From Coprousia sp963931435 (GTDB taxonomy: Bacteria; Actinomycetota; Coriobacteriia; Coriobacteriales; Coriobacteriaceae), in NCBI GenBank assembly GCA_963931435.1, contig OZ007012.1, forward strand, positions 1,054,001-1,118,000: a DNA stretch of 64,000 bases, read 5' to 3'. The number at the start of each line of letters is the position of its first letter. Position 1 is the stretch's first letter. The translations under genes and the position numbers were made by a program. This document shows, piece after piece, positions 49,767-58,295 of the stretch. Under the pieces are notes generated by a model. That model searched no databases, was not told the DNA's origin, and worked only from the letters and a program-made list of their open reading frames with translations.

Positions 49767-50525
49767 ATGGCTACCAAGATCAACATCCGCACCCTGCTCG
49801 AGGCTGGCTGCCACTTCGGCCACCAGACCCGCCGCTGGAACCCCAAGATGAAGCCCTTCATCTTCGGCGAGCGCAACGGCATCTACATCCTTGACCTCAA
49901 GCAGACCATCATCAACGCCGACCAGGCCTACTCCTTCCTGCGCAACGCCGCCAAGGGCGGCAAGGTGCTGTTCGTGGGCACCAAGAAGCAGGCCCAGGAG
50001 CCCGTCCGCGCCGCGGCCGAGCGCGCCGGCATGCCCTACATCAACCAGCGCTGGCTCGGCGGCATGCTCACCAACTTCGTGACGATCCGCTCGCGCATCA
50101 ACCGCATGGAGGAGCTCGAGGCCATGGTCGCCGACGGCAGCATGGCGCTGCGCGGCAAGAAGGAGCAGGCCGTGCTCGGCAAGGAGCTCGCCAAGCTGCA
50201 GAACAACCTCGGCGGCGCCCGCGACCTCAAGGCCCTGCCCGCCGCGCTGTTCGTCGTCGACACCAAGCGCGAGGAGAACGCCATCAAGGAGGCCCGCCGC
50301 CTCAACATCCCCGTGGTCGCCCTCATCGACACCAACTCCGATCCCGACGAGGTGTTCGAGAACGGCATCGGCATCCCCTGCAACGACGACGCCATCTCCG
50401 CGGTGACCCTCATGTGCGAGCTCATGGCCGATGCCTGCCTCGCCGGCGCCGGCAAGGAGCAGATCTCCGAGGCCGAGATGGCCGCCCCGGCTGAGGCCGC
50501 CGCTGAGGCTCCCGCCGCCGAGTAG
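49767..50525 (+). CDS. rpsB: 30S ribosomal protein S2
   Basis: The 252 residues start IRTLLEAGCHFGHQTRRWNPKMKPFIFGERNGI and contain FVGTKKQAQ, NQRWLGGMLTNF and PDEVFENGIGIPCNDDA, standard S2 motifs. An Ala/Glu-rich tail follows. ATG 49767 is preceded by AGGAGG at six bases. The much longer open frame upstream overlaps xer in another frame and is not coding. Confidence 0.97.
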   Translation: MATKINIRTLLEAGCHFGHQTRRWNPKMKPFIFGERNGIYILDLKQTIINADQAYSFLRNAAKGGKVLFVGTKKQAQEPVRAAAERAGMPYINQRWLGGMLTNFVTIRSRINRMEELEAMVADGSMALRGKKEQAVLGKELAKLQNNLGGARDLKALPAALFVVDTKREENAIKEARRLNIPVVALIDTNSDPDEVFENGIGIPCNDDAISAVTLMCELMADACLAGAGKEQISEAEMAAPAEAAAEAPAAE

Positions 50526-50575
50526 TCCCTGCACAAGCCCTATCGAAAACCCTTCGTCGAAGGAAAGGAACCAAC

Positions 50576-51448
50576 ATGGCACAGATCACCGCCGCTATGG
50601 TCAAAGAGCTGCGCGAGATGACCGATTCCCCCATGATGGAGTGCAAGAAGGCCCTCGTCGAGGCTGACGGCGACATGGACGCCGCCGTCGACATCCTGCG
50701 CAAGAACGGCCTGGCCGCCGCCGCCAAGAAGGCCGGTCGCGCCACCAACGAGGGCGCCGTGGGCGCCTACGTCTCGGCCGACGGCCGCGAGGGCGCGCTC
50801 GTCGAGGTCGCCTGCGAGACCGACTTCGTGGGCTCCAACCCCAAGTTCACCGGTTTCGCCTCCGGCGTTGCCCAGGTCGCGGCCGACAACGAGCCCGCCG
50901 ACGTCGAGGCCCTCATGGCGCTGCCCTTCGAGGGCGAGACCGTCGAGTCCGCGCTGACCGAGCTCATCCACACCATGGGCGAGAACATGAAGATCAACCG
51001 CTTCCGCGTGCGCAAGCCCGCCGCGGGCGCCGTCTCCAGCTACATCCACATGGGCGGCAAGATCGGCGTCCTCGTCGAGTTCGCGTTCGAGAAGCCCGAG
51101 ACCGCCGAGGCCGAGGCCTTCAAGACCTTCGCCCATGACGTGGCCCTCCAGGTCGCCGCCGTCGCGCCCATCTGCGCCGTGCGCGAAGACGTCCCGCAGG
51201 AGACCATCGATCACGAGATGAGCATCTACATCGCTCAGGCCGCCGAGTCCGGCAAGCCCGAGGCCATCCAGCAGAAGATGGCCCAGGGTCGCCTGGAGAA
51301 GTTCTACAAGGGCGTCGTCCTCTCCGAGCAGGAGTTCATCAAGGATTCCAAGCTCACCATCGACGCCTACGCCAAGCAGGTCTCCCGCGAGGTCGGCGAC
51401 ACCATCACCATCACCGGCTTCGATCGTCTGGCCCAGGGCGAAGAGTAG
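50576..51448 (+). CDS. tsf: Elongation factor Ts
   Basis: Nucleotide exchange factor for EF-Tu. The 290 residues begin ITAAMVKELREMTDSPMMECKKALVEADGD, the UBA-like N-domain, followed by VEVACETDFVGSNPKF and the dimerisation domain. Fifty bases separate it from rpsB with AAGGAAAGG before the ATG. A terminator follows. Confidence 0.97.
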   Translation: MAQITAAMVKELREMTDSPMMECKKALVEADGDMDAAVDILRKNGLAAAAKKAGRATNEGAVGAYVSADGREGALVEVACETDFVGSNPKFTGFASGVAQVAADNEPADVEALMALPFEGETVESALTELIHTMGENMKINRFRVRKPAAGAVSSYIHMGGKIGVLVEFAFEKPETAEAEAFKTFAHDVALQVAAVAPICAVREDVPQETIDHEMSIYIAQAAESGKPEAIQQKMAQGRLEKFYKGVVLSEQEFIKDSKLTIDAYAKQVSREVGDTITITGFDRLAQGEE

Positions 51449-51475
51449 CAGCTTCGCGCTCCAACCGATGCCATG

Positions 51476-51514
51476 AAAGCAGGCTGTGGGTTTCGACCTC
51501 CAGCCTGCTTTGTT
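51476..51514 (+). terminator. Terminator after tsf
   Basis: Eleven-base arms AAAGCAGGCTG (51476-51486) and CAGCCTGCTTT (51501-51511), followed by GTTA. It separates rpsB-tsf from the pyrH operon. Confidence 0.75.
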
Positions 51515-51534
51515 ATGGGTCGGATGCCCTTCTT

Positions 51535-51543
51535 TGCTAGAAT
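51535..51543 (+). promoter_or_regulatory. Extended -10 promoter of pyrH
   Basis: TGCTAGAAT, identical to the box before the cyclophilin gene, lies 31 bases before the pyrH TTG. No -35 match is visible. Confidence 0.55.
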
Positions 51544-51574
51544 AGGGCAAGCTTCGACAAAAAGGAGGACCATC

Positions 51575-52297
51575 TTGTCCGCATATCTGTACAAGCGCGT
51601 GCTGCTCAAGCTCTCAGGCGAGGCCCTCATGGGCGATCGGGGATTCGGCATCGATCCCGCGGTCACCGACCGGCTTGCTCGCCAGATCAAGGAGCTGCAT
51701 GACGACGGCGTCGAGGTCGGCGTCGTGGTGGGCGGCGGCAACATCTTCCGAGGCATGGCCGGCGCCGCCTCGGGCATGGACCGCGCCCAGGCCGACTACA
51801 TGGGCATGCTCGCCACCATCATGAACGCCCTGGCGCTGCAGGATGCGTTCGAGCGGGTGGGCTGCGAGTGCCGCGTCATGAGCGCCATACAGATGAACGA
51901 GGTCTGTGAGCCCTACATCCGCCGGCGCGCCATGCGCCACCTCGAGAAGGGCGACGTGGTCATCTTCGCTGCCGGATCGGGCAACCCCTATTTCACCACC
52001 GATACCGCCGCGGCGCTGCGCGCCTGCGAGATCGGCGCGGACTGCCTGCTCAAGGCCACCAAGGTCGACGGTGTCTACGACAAGGATCCCGTCAAGCACG
52101 CCGACGCCCAGCGCTTCGACCGCATCACCTACCGTGAGGTGATCGTGCGCGGGCTGCAGGTGATGGACACCACCGCCACGGCGTTGTGCCAGGACAACCA
52201 CATGCCCATCATCGTCCTCAACATCGAGGGCGAGGACAACATCAAGCGCGCGCTTACCGGCGCGGCGGTCGGTACCGTCGTAGTTGAGGAGGACTAG
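51575..52297 (+). CDS. pyrH: UMP kinase
   Basis: Phosphorylates UMP to UDP; hexameric amino-acid-kinase fold. The 240 residues include RVLLKLSGEALMG near 8, VVVGGGNIFRG near 50, the AGSGNPYFTTDTAAALRA segment near 137 and KATKVDGVYDKDP near 166. The TTG start is set by AAAGGAGG six bases upstream. The longer frame from 51473 crosses the terminator. pyrH-frr-uppS-cdsA-dxr is a widely conserved order. Confidence 0.95.
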   Translation: MSAYLYKRVLLKLSGEALMGDRGFGIDPAVTDRLARQIKELHDDGVEVGVVVGGGNIFRGMAGAASGMDRAQADYMGMLATIMNALALQDAFERVGCECRVMSAIQMNEVCEPYIRRRAMRHLEKGDVVIFAAGSGNPYFTTDTAAALRACEIGADCLLKATKVDGVYDKDPVKHADAQRFDRITYREVIVRGLQVMDTTATALCQDNHMPIIVLNIEGEDNIKRALTGAAVGTVVVEED

Positions 52298-52299
52298 CC

Positions 52300-52833
52300 A
52301 TGGCCGATATCACCAACCACATGGACAAGACGCTGGAGAGCTTGAAGCACAACTTCTCCAAGGTGCGCACCGGACGGGCCAACGCAAACATCCTGAACGA
52401 CATCACGGTCGATTACTACGGGGTGGCGACCCCCATCACGCAAGTCGCCGCGGTCAAGGTGCCCGAGGCGCACATGCTCATGATCGAGCCCTGGGACAAG
52501 GCGCTCGTCAACGCCATCGTCAAGGCCATCAGCGCCTCCGACCTGGGCATCACGCCCTCCTCGGATGGCATGGTGGTGCGCCTTCCATTCCCGGCGCCCA
52601 CCGAGGAGCGCCGCCGCGAACTCGTCAAGGAGTGCCGCGAGCTCGCCGAGCAGGCACGCGTCTCGATCCGCAACATCCGCCGCGACTTCAACAACAAGCT
52701 CGAGCGCGATGAGGAGCTGACCGAGGACGACATCCGTCGCGAGCAGGCCAAGGTGCAGAAGCACACCGACGCCTACATCAAGAAGATCGACGAGATGCTC
52801 AAAACCAAAGAAGCCGAGGTCATGGAGATCTAG
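52300..52833 (+). CDS. frr: Ribosome recycling factor
   Basis: Splits post-termination ribosomes with EF-G. The 177 residues have LKHNFSKVRTGRANANILNDITVDYYG, PFPAPTEERRRELVK and IRNIRRDFNNKLE, the three-helix bundle and beta sandwich of RRF. It is about eight residues shorter than most RRFs, mainly at the N-terminus. Two bases separate it from pyrH and one from uppS. Confidence 0.96.
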   Translation: MADITNHMDKTLESLKHNFSKVRTGRANANILNDITVDYYGVATPITQVAAVKVPEAHMLMIEPWDKALVNAIVKAISASDLGITPSSDGMVVRLPFPAPTEERRRELVKECRELAEQARVSIRNIRRDFNNKLERDEELTEDDIRREQAKVQKHTDAYIKKIDEMLKTKEAEVMEI

Positions 52834-52834
52834 A

Positions 52835-53638
52835 TTGCAACCGGACGATTCTACCTTCGAGACGTATTTCGCCGATGCGCCGGAGGGCCTCGATATGGGC
52901 GAGCTCGATCGCACGAGGATCCCCCGGCACATCTCTTGCATCATGGACGGCAACGGGCGCTGGGCCACGGCCCAGGGCCTGCCGCGCGGCGAGGGCCACA
53001 GGGCGGGCATCGTCTCGCTCCGAGAGATCATCACGGCCTGCGTTCGCATGGGCGTCGAGGTGCTCTCCGCCTACGCGTTCTCGACCGAGAACTGGCGCCG
53101 CCCCCAGCAGGAGGTCAACCTGCTCATGCACCTGTTCGCCCAGACGTTCATCGAGGAGCTCCCGCTGCTCAAGCGCGAGAACGTCAAGGTGGTCTTCCTG
53201 GGTGATATCTCAGCTCTGCCCGAGGAGACGCGCAAGGTGTTCGAGCGCGGCCTCGCCGAGACGGCGGGGCACACCGGCATGGTGCTCGCCCTCGCGGTGA
53301 ACTACGGCGCCCGCGCCGAGATCGCCCGCGCCGCGCGACGTCTCGCCGAGCGCGCCGTCGCCGGCTCAATCGCGCCTGAGGAGATCGACGAGGCCGCGCT
53401 TGCCGGCGAGCTCTACACCGCGGGGCTTCCCGATCCCGAGCTCGTCATCCGCACCTCGGGCGAGATGCGCCTCTCCAACTACCTGCTCTGGCAGGTCGCC
53501 TACGCCGAGTTCTACATCACCGAAACCTATTGGCCCGATTTCAACCGCTGGGAGCTCGTGCAGGCCATCATAGCCTTCCAGCACCGGGATCGCCGCTTCG
53601 GCGGACTCAGCGCGAAGAAGGTGTCGCCCGATGCCTGA
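52835..53638 (+). CDS. uppS: Isoprenyl transferase (undecaprenyl diphosphate synthase type)
   Basis: Cis-prenyltransferase making the C55 carrier of cell wall precursors. The 267 residues contain HISCIMDGNGRWA with the catalytic Asp near 38, GHRAGIVSLREII, YAFSTENWRRP near 81, and the C-terminal IRTSGEMRLSNYLLWQVAYAEF signature. TTG 52835 is used, with GGAG just upstream. An internal ATG at 52895 would still keep the active site. It overlaps cdsA by eight bases. Confidence 0.95.
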   Translation: MQPDDSTFETYFADAPEGLDMGELDRTRIPRHISCIMDGNGRWATAQGLPRGEGHRAGIVSLREIITACVRMGVEVLSAYAFSTENWRRPQQEVNLLMHLFAQTFIEELPLLKRENVKVVFLGDISALPEETRKVFERGLAETAGHTGMVLALAVNYGARAEIARAARRLAERAVAGSIAPEEIDEAALAGELYTAGLPDPELVIRTSGEMRLSNYLLWQVAYAEFYITETYWPDFNRWELVQAIIAFQHRDRRFGGLSAKKVSPDA

Positions 53639-54485
53639 GAAGCGGGCGGACGAGGCGCCCGCGGGCGCCCGCGCGTTCCTCACCCGGTCGTTCATCACGC
53701 GCGTCGTCTCCGGCGCGGTGTTCGCCGGGGTCTTCATCGGCTGCCTGGTCGCGGGTACCGTCCCCACGGCGGTGCTCATCTCGGTCATGAGCGGTTTTTG
53801 CTGCTACGAGTTCCTGAACATGATGGTCATCGACGGCAAGATGCCCAACACGGTGCTCGGCCTCATCGCCGCTATGCTCCTTCCCATCGCTGCGCTCGGC
53901 CAGAGCGTCTACATCATCGCGGTGGTGTTCCTCACCGTAGTCGCCTGCGGGCTGTGGTACGTCTACTCCGCGCGCACGCGCATCTCGGATGTCGCGGTCA
54001 CGCTCATGGGCCCACTCTACACGGGCTTCATGCTCTCCTCCATCGTCCTTTTGCGCGACGCGGTGCCAGGGTGGGCGGGCGCGTTGCTCAGCGTGGGCGC
54101 CTGCGCGTCGCTATGGGCCTCTGATTCCTGCGCCTACCTTGTGGGCCGCGCGTTGGGCCGGCACAAGATGGTCCCGAAGATCTCTCCGAACAAGAGCTGG
54201 GAGGGCTTCTTCGGCGGCGTCGCCGGATCGGTCGCGGTCTGGGCCATCCTCTGGGCGACGCGCCTGTACCGGCTCGAGCTCTGGTACGCCCTCGTTTGCG
54301 GCGTGGTGGTCTCGGTGCTCGGCGTGTTCGGCGACCTCATCGAGAGCCGCATAAAGCGCGGCGTGGGCGTCAAGGACTCCGGCGACCTCATCCCCGGTCA
54401 CGGCGGCATGCTCGATCGCTGTGACTCGCTCATCTTCGGCTGCATCACCGCGCAGCTCCTGCTCATCATCGGAGGCGTGCTATGA
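53631..54485 (+). CDS. cdsA: Phosphatidate cytidylyltransferase
   Basis: Makes CDP-diacylglycerol for phospholipids. The 284-residue polytopic protein has about seven helices and the CDS signature near the C-terminus: SRIKRGVGVKDSGDLIPGHGGMLDRCDS. The upstream ISPNKSWEGFFGG segment fits too. Overlaps uppS and, by four bases, dxr. Confidence 0.95.
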   Translation: MPEKRADEAPAGARAFLTRSFITRVVSGAVFAGVFIGCLVAGTVPTAVLISVMSGFCCYEFLNMMVIDGKMPNTVLGLIAAMLLPIAALGQSVYIIAVVFLTVVACGLWYVYSARTRISDVAVTLMGPLYTGFMLSSIVLLRDAVPGWAGALLSVGACASLWASDSCAYLVGRALGRHKMVPKISPNKSWEGFFGGVAGSVAVWAILWATRLYRLELWYALVCGVVVSVLGVFGDLIESRIKRGVGVKDSGDLIPGHGGMLDRCDSLIFGCITAQLLLIIGGVL

Positions 54486-55651
54486 CCGATTCCGCGCGCA
54501 AGCGCATCGCGATCCTGGGGTGCACCGGCTCGATCGGCCGCCAAGCCCTCGACGTATGCCGCCAGCACCCCGACCGGCTCCAGGTCGTGGCCCTGAGCGC
54601 CCACAGGAGCGTCGGCGCCCTCGTGGAGGCGGCACGGGAGTTCGCCCCGTCGGTCGCCGCCTTGACCGATCCGGATGCCGCCCGCGATCCCATGCTCGCC
54701 GAGCTACCTCGGGACTGCAGGCTGCTTTGCGGCACGGATGCCCTCGCCGAGATCGCCGCGATGGACGGCATCGACATCGTGCTCGTCTCCGTCGTCGGCG
54801 CGGTGGGGCTCGATGCGAGCTACCAGGTGCTCAGGTCCGGGAAGCGCCTCGCGCTGGCCAACAAGGAGTCTCTCGTGGTGGGCGGCGACCTGCTCATGCC
54901 GCTTGCCGCGCCCGATCAGCTCATCCCCGTCGATTCCGAGCACAGCGCCATCTTCCAGTGCCTCCTCGGCGAGCGGTCCGAGGAGCTTCACGCTATCTGG
55001 CTCACTTGCTCGGGAGGGCCCTTCTATGGATGGGATCGCACAGGGCTCGAGGCCGTCACGCCGGAGCGCGCGCTCGCGCACCCCACCTGGCAGATGGGCG
55101 CCAAGATCACCATCGACTCGGCCACCCTCATGAACAAGGGCCTCGAGCGCATCGAGGCGATGCACCTGTTCGGCGTCGGCATCGACCGCATCAACGTGCT
55201 CATCCAGCGCCAGTCCAAGATCCACTCGATGGTGGAGTACGCGGACGGCGCGGTGATCGCCCACCTGGGGGCCTCGGACATGCGCCTGCCCATCCAGTAC
55301 GCCTTTTCCTATCCCGAGCGGTGGGAGACGCCCGCCCCCCGCATCGACTTCCGCGCGCTCGGCGCCCTGGAGTTCGCTGCGCCCGACCCCGAAACCTTCC
55401 GCTGCCTCGCGCTCGCGGAGGAGGCGGGCCGCGCGGGCGGCACGCTCCCGTGCGTGATGAACGCGGCCAACGAGATCGCCGTCGAGGCGTTCCTCCAGGG
55501 CGGGTGCCGCTTCACGGATATCGATGCGATCGTGGAGGAGACCATGGAGGCTCATGACCGCCAGGACGTCGTCTCCCTCGACCAGCTCCATGAGGTGGAC
55601 GGCTGGGCGCGGGAGCGTGCGCGCCGCGCCGTCGCCGCCCTCGACCGTTGA
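54482..55651 (+). CDS. dxr: 1-deoxy-D-xylulose 5-phosphate reductoisomerase
   Basis: Second step of the MEP isoprenoid pathway. The 389 residues have the NADPH motif ILGCTGSIGRQALDV near 11, LANKESLVVGG near 124, PVDSEHSAIFQCL near 148 with the metal ligands, and MNKGLERIEAMHLFG. Overlaps cdsA (ATGA). Together with ispG it shows that isoprenoids are made by the MEP route. Confidence 0.96.
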   Translation: MTDSARKRIAILGCTGSIGRQALDVCRQHPDRLQVVALSAHRSVGALVEAAREFAPSVAALTDPDAARDPMLAELPRDCRLLCGTDALAEIAAMDGIDIVLVSVVGAVGLDASYQVLRSGKRLALANKESLVVGGDLLMPLAAPDQLIPVDSEHSAIFQCLLGERSEELHAIWLTCSGGPFYGWDRTGLEAVTPERALAHPTWQMGAKITIDSATLMNKGLERIEAMHLFGVGIDRINVLIQRQSKIHSMVEYADGAVIAHLGASDMRLPIQYAFSYPERWETPAPRIDFRALGALEFAAPDPETFRCLALAEEAGRAGGTLPCVMNAANEIAVEAFLQGGCRFTDIDAIVEETMEAHDRQDVVSLDQLHEVDGWARERARRAVAALDR

Positions 55652-55667
55652 TGAGGAGTCGCTCTTG

Positions 55668-57035
55668 ATGGATGCCCTTCTTGGAATCGTCGCCCCCGTG
55701 TTCTGGGGGCTGCTGCTGCTCTCGACCCTGGTGTTCGTGCACGAGGGCGGGCACTTCCTGGCGGCCCGCGCCTGCGGCGTGCGGGTGACCGAGTTCTTCC
55801 TGGGGCTTCCCTGCCGCTGGAGCATCCACCACGTCTCCCGCCGCATCGGCACCAAGTTCGGTGTCACGCCGCTGCTGTTGGGCGGCTACGCCATGATCTG
55901 CGGCATGGAGCCCGTGAGCGGCGCGCACGTCCCGGCCGTCCTGGGCTTCGTGCACCGGCGCGGCTCCGCCTCGGTCGCCGAGATCTCTGCGGCGCTCGGC
56001 ATCTCCGAGGAGGACGCCCTCGAGTGCTGCGTCTCCCTCATGGGCTGGGGCTCCCTCGCCCCGGTCTACGACGCGGCGAAGGGGGAGGGGCCCGACAGCC
56101 GCTACTATCCGGGCACCTATGCCGCCATGCCCCGCGATGCGGGGGGCAACACGATCTACGACGGGCGCCTGTTCGACCGGGCGCACGCCACCGCCGAGGG
56201 CGAGCCCTGGGAGCCCCCTGCGGGTGACGAGGCGTTCTTCGAGGTCGAGCGGTCGCGCACCTATCTGGGCAAGGGCTTCTTCAAGCGCGCGTTCATGCTC
56301 GTCGCCGGCATAGCGGTCAACATCGTCTCCGGCTTTTTGCTGCTCATGAGCATCTACTCCATCGCCGGCGTATCGGTGACCATCGACGACAACGTGATCG
56401 GCGCCGTCGAGGCGGGGTCCGCCGCCGAGGAGGCGGGCTTGCGCGCGGGTGACGAGATCCTCTCCGTCGACGGCGTCGCCGTGGATTCCTGGACCGCACT
56501 CTACCAGGCCGTTCAGGATGCCGCCGAGGGGGGTGCGGTCTCACTCGTCTGCGAGCGCGGCGGGGAGACCTCCACGATCGAGGTGCCCCTCGGCGCCGAC
56601 GGCAGGCTCGGCATCTCGGCACCGACCGAGGTGGTCCGCCTGAACCCGATCGATTCGGCACGCGTGAGCTTCTCCTACGTCGTCATGACGGCGCAATCCA
56701 TAGGCGACCTCCTCAATCCACAGCACACCTTGGAGGTACTCGACAACTCCACCTCCATCGTGGGCATCTCGGTGATCTCGGCCCAGGCCGCAGCCGAGGG
56801 GGCGCACACCTACCTCACGTTCGCCGCCCTCATCTCGTTCTCGCTCGGCTTCATGAACCTCCTGCCCATCCCGCCGCTCGACGGCGGCAAGCTCGTAATC
56901 GAGATCATCCAGGTCCTCATACGCCGCCCCGTCCCGCTCAAGGTCCAGACGGCGTTCAGCTACGTCGGCATTGCGCTGTTCGCCTTGCTGTTCATCTACA
57001 TGCTGCGGGCCGACATCCTGCGCTTCATCCTCTAG
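55668..57035 (+). CDS. rseP: RseP-type site-2 metalloprotease with a domain insertion
   Basis: Intramembrane protease releasing membrane-tethered factors. The 455 residues have HEGGH (His 25, His 29) in the first helix, a PDZ domain (about 225-310) and NLLPIPPLDGG near 402. Between the GGYAM membrane-loop motif near 75 and the FFKRAFMLVAG helix near 205 there are about 110 extra residues. They include SVAEISAALGISEEDALECCVSL, which resembles a winged helix. ATG 55668 lies 9 bases after AGGAG. Genes dxr-rseP-ispG are adjacent as in many bacteria. Confidence 0.92.
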   Translation: MDALLGIVAPVFWGLLLLSTLVFVHEGGHFLAARACGVRVTEFFLGLPCRWSIHHVSRRIGTKFGVTPLLLGGYAMICGMEPVSGAHVPAVLGFVHRRGSASVAEISAALGISEEDALECCVSLMGWGSLAPVYDAAKGEGPDSRYYPGTYAAMPRDAGGNTIYDGRLFDRAHATAEGEPWEPPAGDEAFFEVERSRTYLGKGFFKRAFMLVAGIAVNIVSGFLLLMSIYSIAGVSVTIDDNVIGAVEAGSAAEEAGLRAGDEILSVDGVAVDSWTALYQAVQDAAEGGAVSLVCERGGETSTIEVPLGADGRLGISAPTEVVRLNPIDSARVSFSYVVMTAQSIGDLLNPQHTLEVLDNSTSIVGISVISAQAAAEGAHTYLTFAALISFSLGFMNLLPIPPLDGGKLVIEIIQVLIRRPVPLKVQTAFSYVGIALFALLFIYMLRADILRFIL

Positions 57036-57098
57036 GGTCGGTAGGTCCCGGACCGGGCACGGCGCACCGGTCCGACGTCAAACGGAAAGGCGGCCGCC

Positions 57099-58163
57099 AT
57101 GGCAGGCAAGCTCCCACGTGACCTCACGCGTCCGGTTCGAGTCGGCTCGGTGCAGATCGGCGGGGGAGCGCCCGTCGTCGTGCAGTCCATGACCTCGACC
57201 GACACGGCGGACGCTCGGGCGACGCTCGCGCAGGTGCGCGCTCTCGCCGAGGCGGGCTGCGACATCGTGCGCGTCAGCGTTCCCAAGAAGGAGGCGCTCC
57301 CGGCCTTCGCCGAGGTCTGCGCCGGCTCCCCGGTTCCCATCGTGGCCGACATCCACTTCGATTACCGTCTCGCGATCGGCGCGGTCAAGGCCGGAGCGGC
57401 CAAGCTGCGCATCAACCCGGGCAACATCGGCTCCTGGGAGAAGGTCGACGCCGTGATCGATGCGGCGGGCGCCGCGGGAGCGGCGATACGCATCGGCGTG
57501 AACGCCGGTTCGCTTGAGGACGACGTCGCCGGGCGCGCGGACCTCACCCTGCCCGAAAAACTCGTCGCCTCGTCCCTCAGGTTCGTGCGCCACTTCGAGG
57601 ACCGCGGGTTCGCCGATGTCGTGCTCTCCGCCAAGGCCCATGACGTCCCGACCACCATCGCGACCTACCGCGCCCTCTCGCGCGAGCTGCCCCAGGTGCC
57701 GCTCCATCTGGGCGTCACCGAGGCCGGTACCGTCCGCCAGGGGACCATCAAGAGCGCCGTCGGGCTCGGCGCGCTCCTGGCAGACGGCGTCGGCGACACC
57801 CTGCGCGTCTCGCTCACGGCCGACCCCGTCGAGGAGCCTCCCGTGGCATGGGGGATCCTCGAGTGCCTGGGGCTCCGTCGGCGGGGGCCAGAGCTCGTGA
57901 GCTGCCCTACCTGCGGACGCACGCAGGTCGATCTCATCGCGCTCGCCGAGGAGGTCGAGCGCCGGCTCAGCGGGATCACCAAGCCCATCTCGGTCGCCGT
58001 CATGGGCTGCGTGGTGAACGGCCCGGGCGAGGCATCCGGCGCCGACGTGGGCGTTGCCTGCGGCAAGGGCTGCGGCCTCATCTTCAAGCACGGCGAGGTC
58101 GTGCGCAAGGTGCCCGAAGACGCCATCGTCGACGAGCTCATGGCGGAGATCGAGCGTCTGTAG
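57099..58163 (+). CDS. ispG: 4-hydroxy-3-methylbut-2-en-1-yl diphosphate synthase
   Basis: Iron-sulfur enzyme of the MEP pathway. The 354 residues show VVVQSMTSTDT, VADIHFDYRLAI, LRINPGNIG, then the cluster ligands in SCPTCGRTQVD near 267 and GCVVNGPGEA near 303. It follows rseP by 63 bases and is the last gene before the proS promoter. Confidence 0.96.
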   Translation: MAGKLPRDLTRPVRVGSVQIGGGAPVVVQSMTSTDTADARATLAQVRALAEAGCDIVRVSVPKKEALPAFAEVCAGSPVPIVADIHFDYRLAIGAVKAGAAKLRINPGNIGSWEKVDAVIDAAGAAGAAIRIGVNAGSLEDDVAGRADLTLPEKLVASSLRFVRHFEDRGFADVVLSAKAHDVPTTIATYRALSRELPQVPLHLGVTEAGTVRQGTIKSAVGLGALLADGVGDTLRVSLTADPVEEPPVAWGILECLGLRRRGPELVSCPTCGRTQVDLIALAEEVERRLSGITKPISVAVMGCVVNGPGEASGADVGVACGKGCGLIFKHGEVVRKVPEDAIVDELMAEIERL

Positions 58164-58218
58164 CCCGCCTCATCCTCATCGTCCCGGCAGCCGAGTACGG
58201 AAACGGGGCGCCGCATCG

Positions 58219-58255
58219 ACCACGTGCGGTCCGCACGGGCCGCACGTGGTATCAT
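58219..58255 (+). promoter_or_regulatory. Palindrome overlapping the proS promoter
   Basis: Perfect 11-base arms ACCACGTGCGG (58219-58229) and CCGCACGTGGT (58240-58250) surround ten bases. TATCAT (58250-58255), a -10 candidate, starts on the last base of the right arm, so the palindrome covers the -35 and spacer. An operator is plausible. Termination of ispG is less so, as no T-run follows. Confidence 0.6.
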
Positions 58256-58295
58256 CATGCAACGCTTAGCTGTTGAAAGTTCAGGAGGTCGCCTC

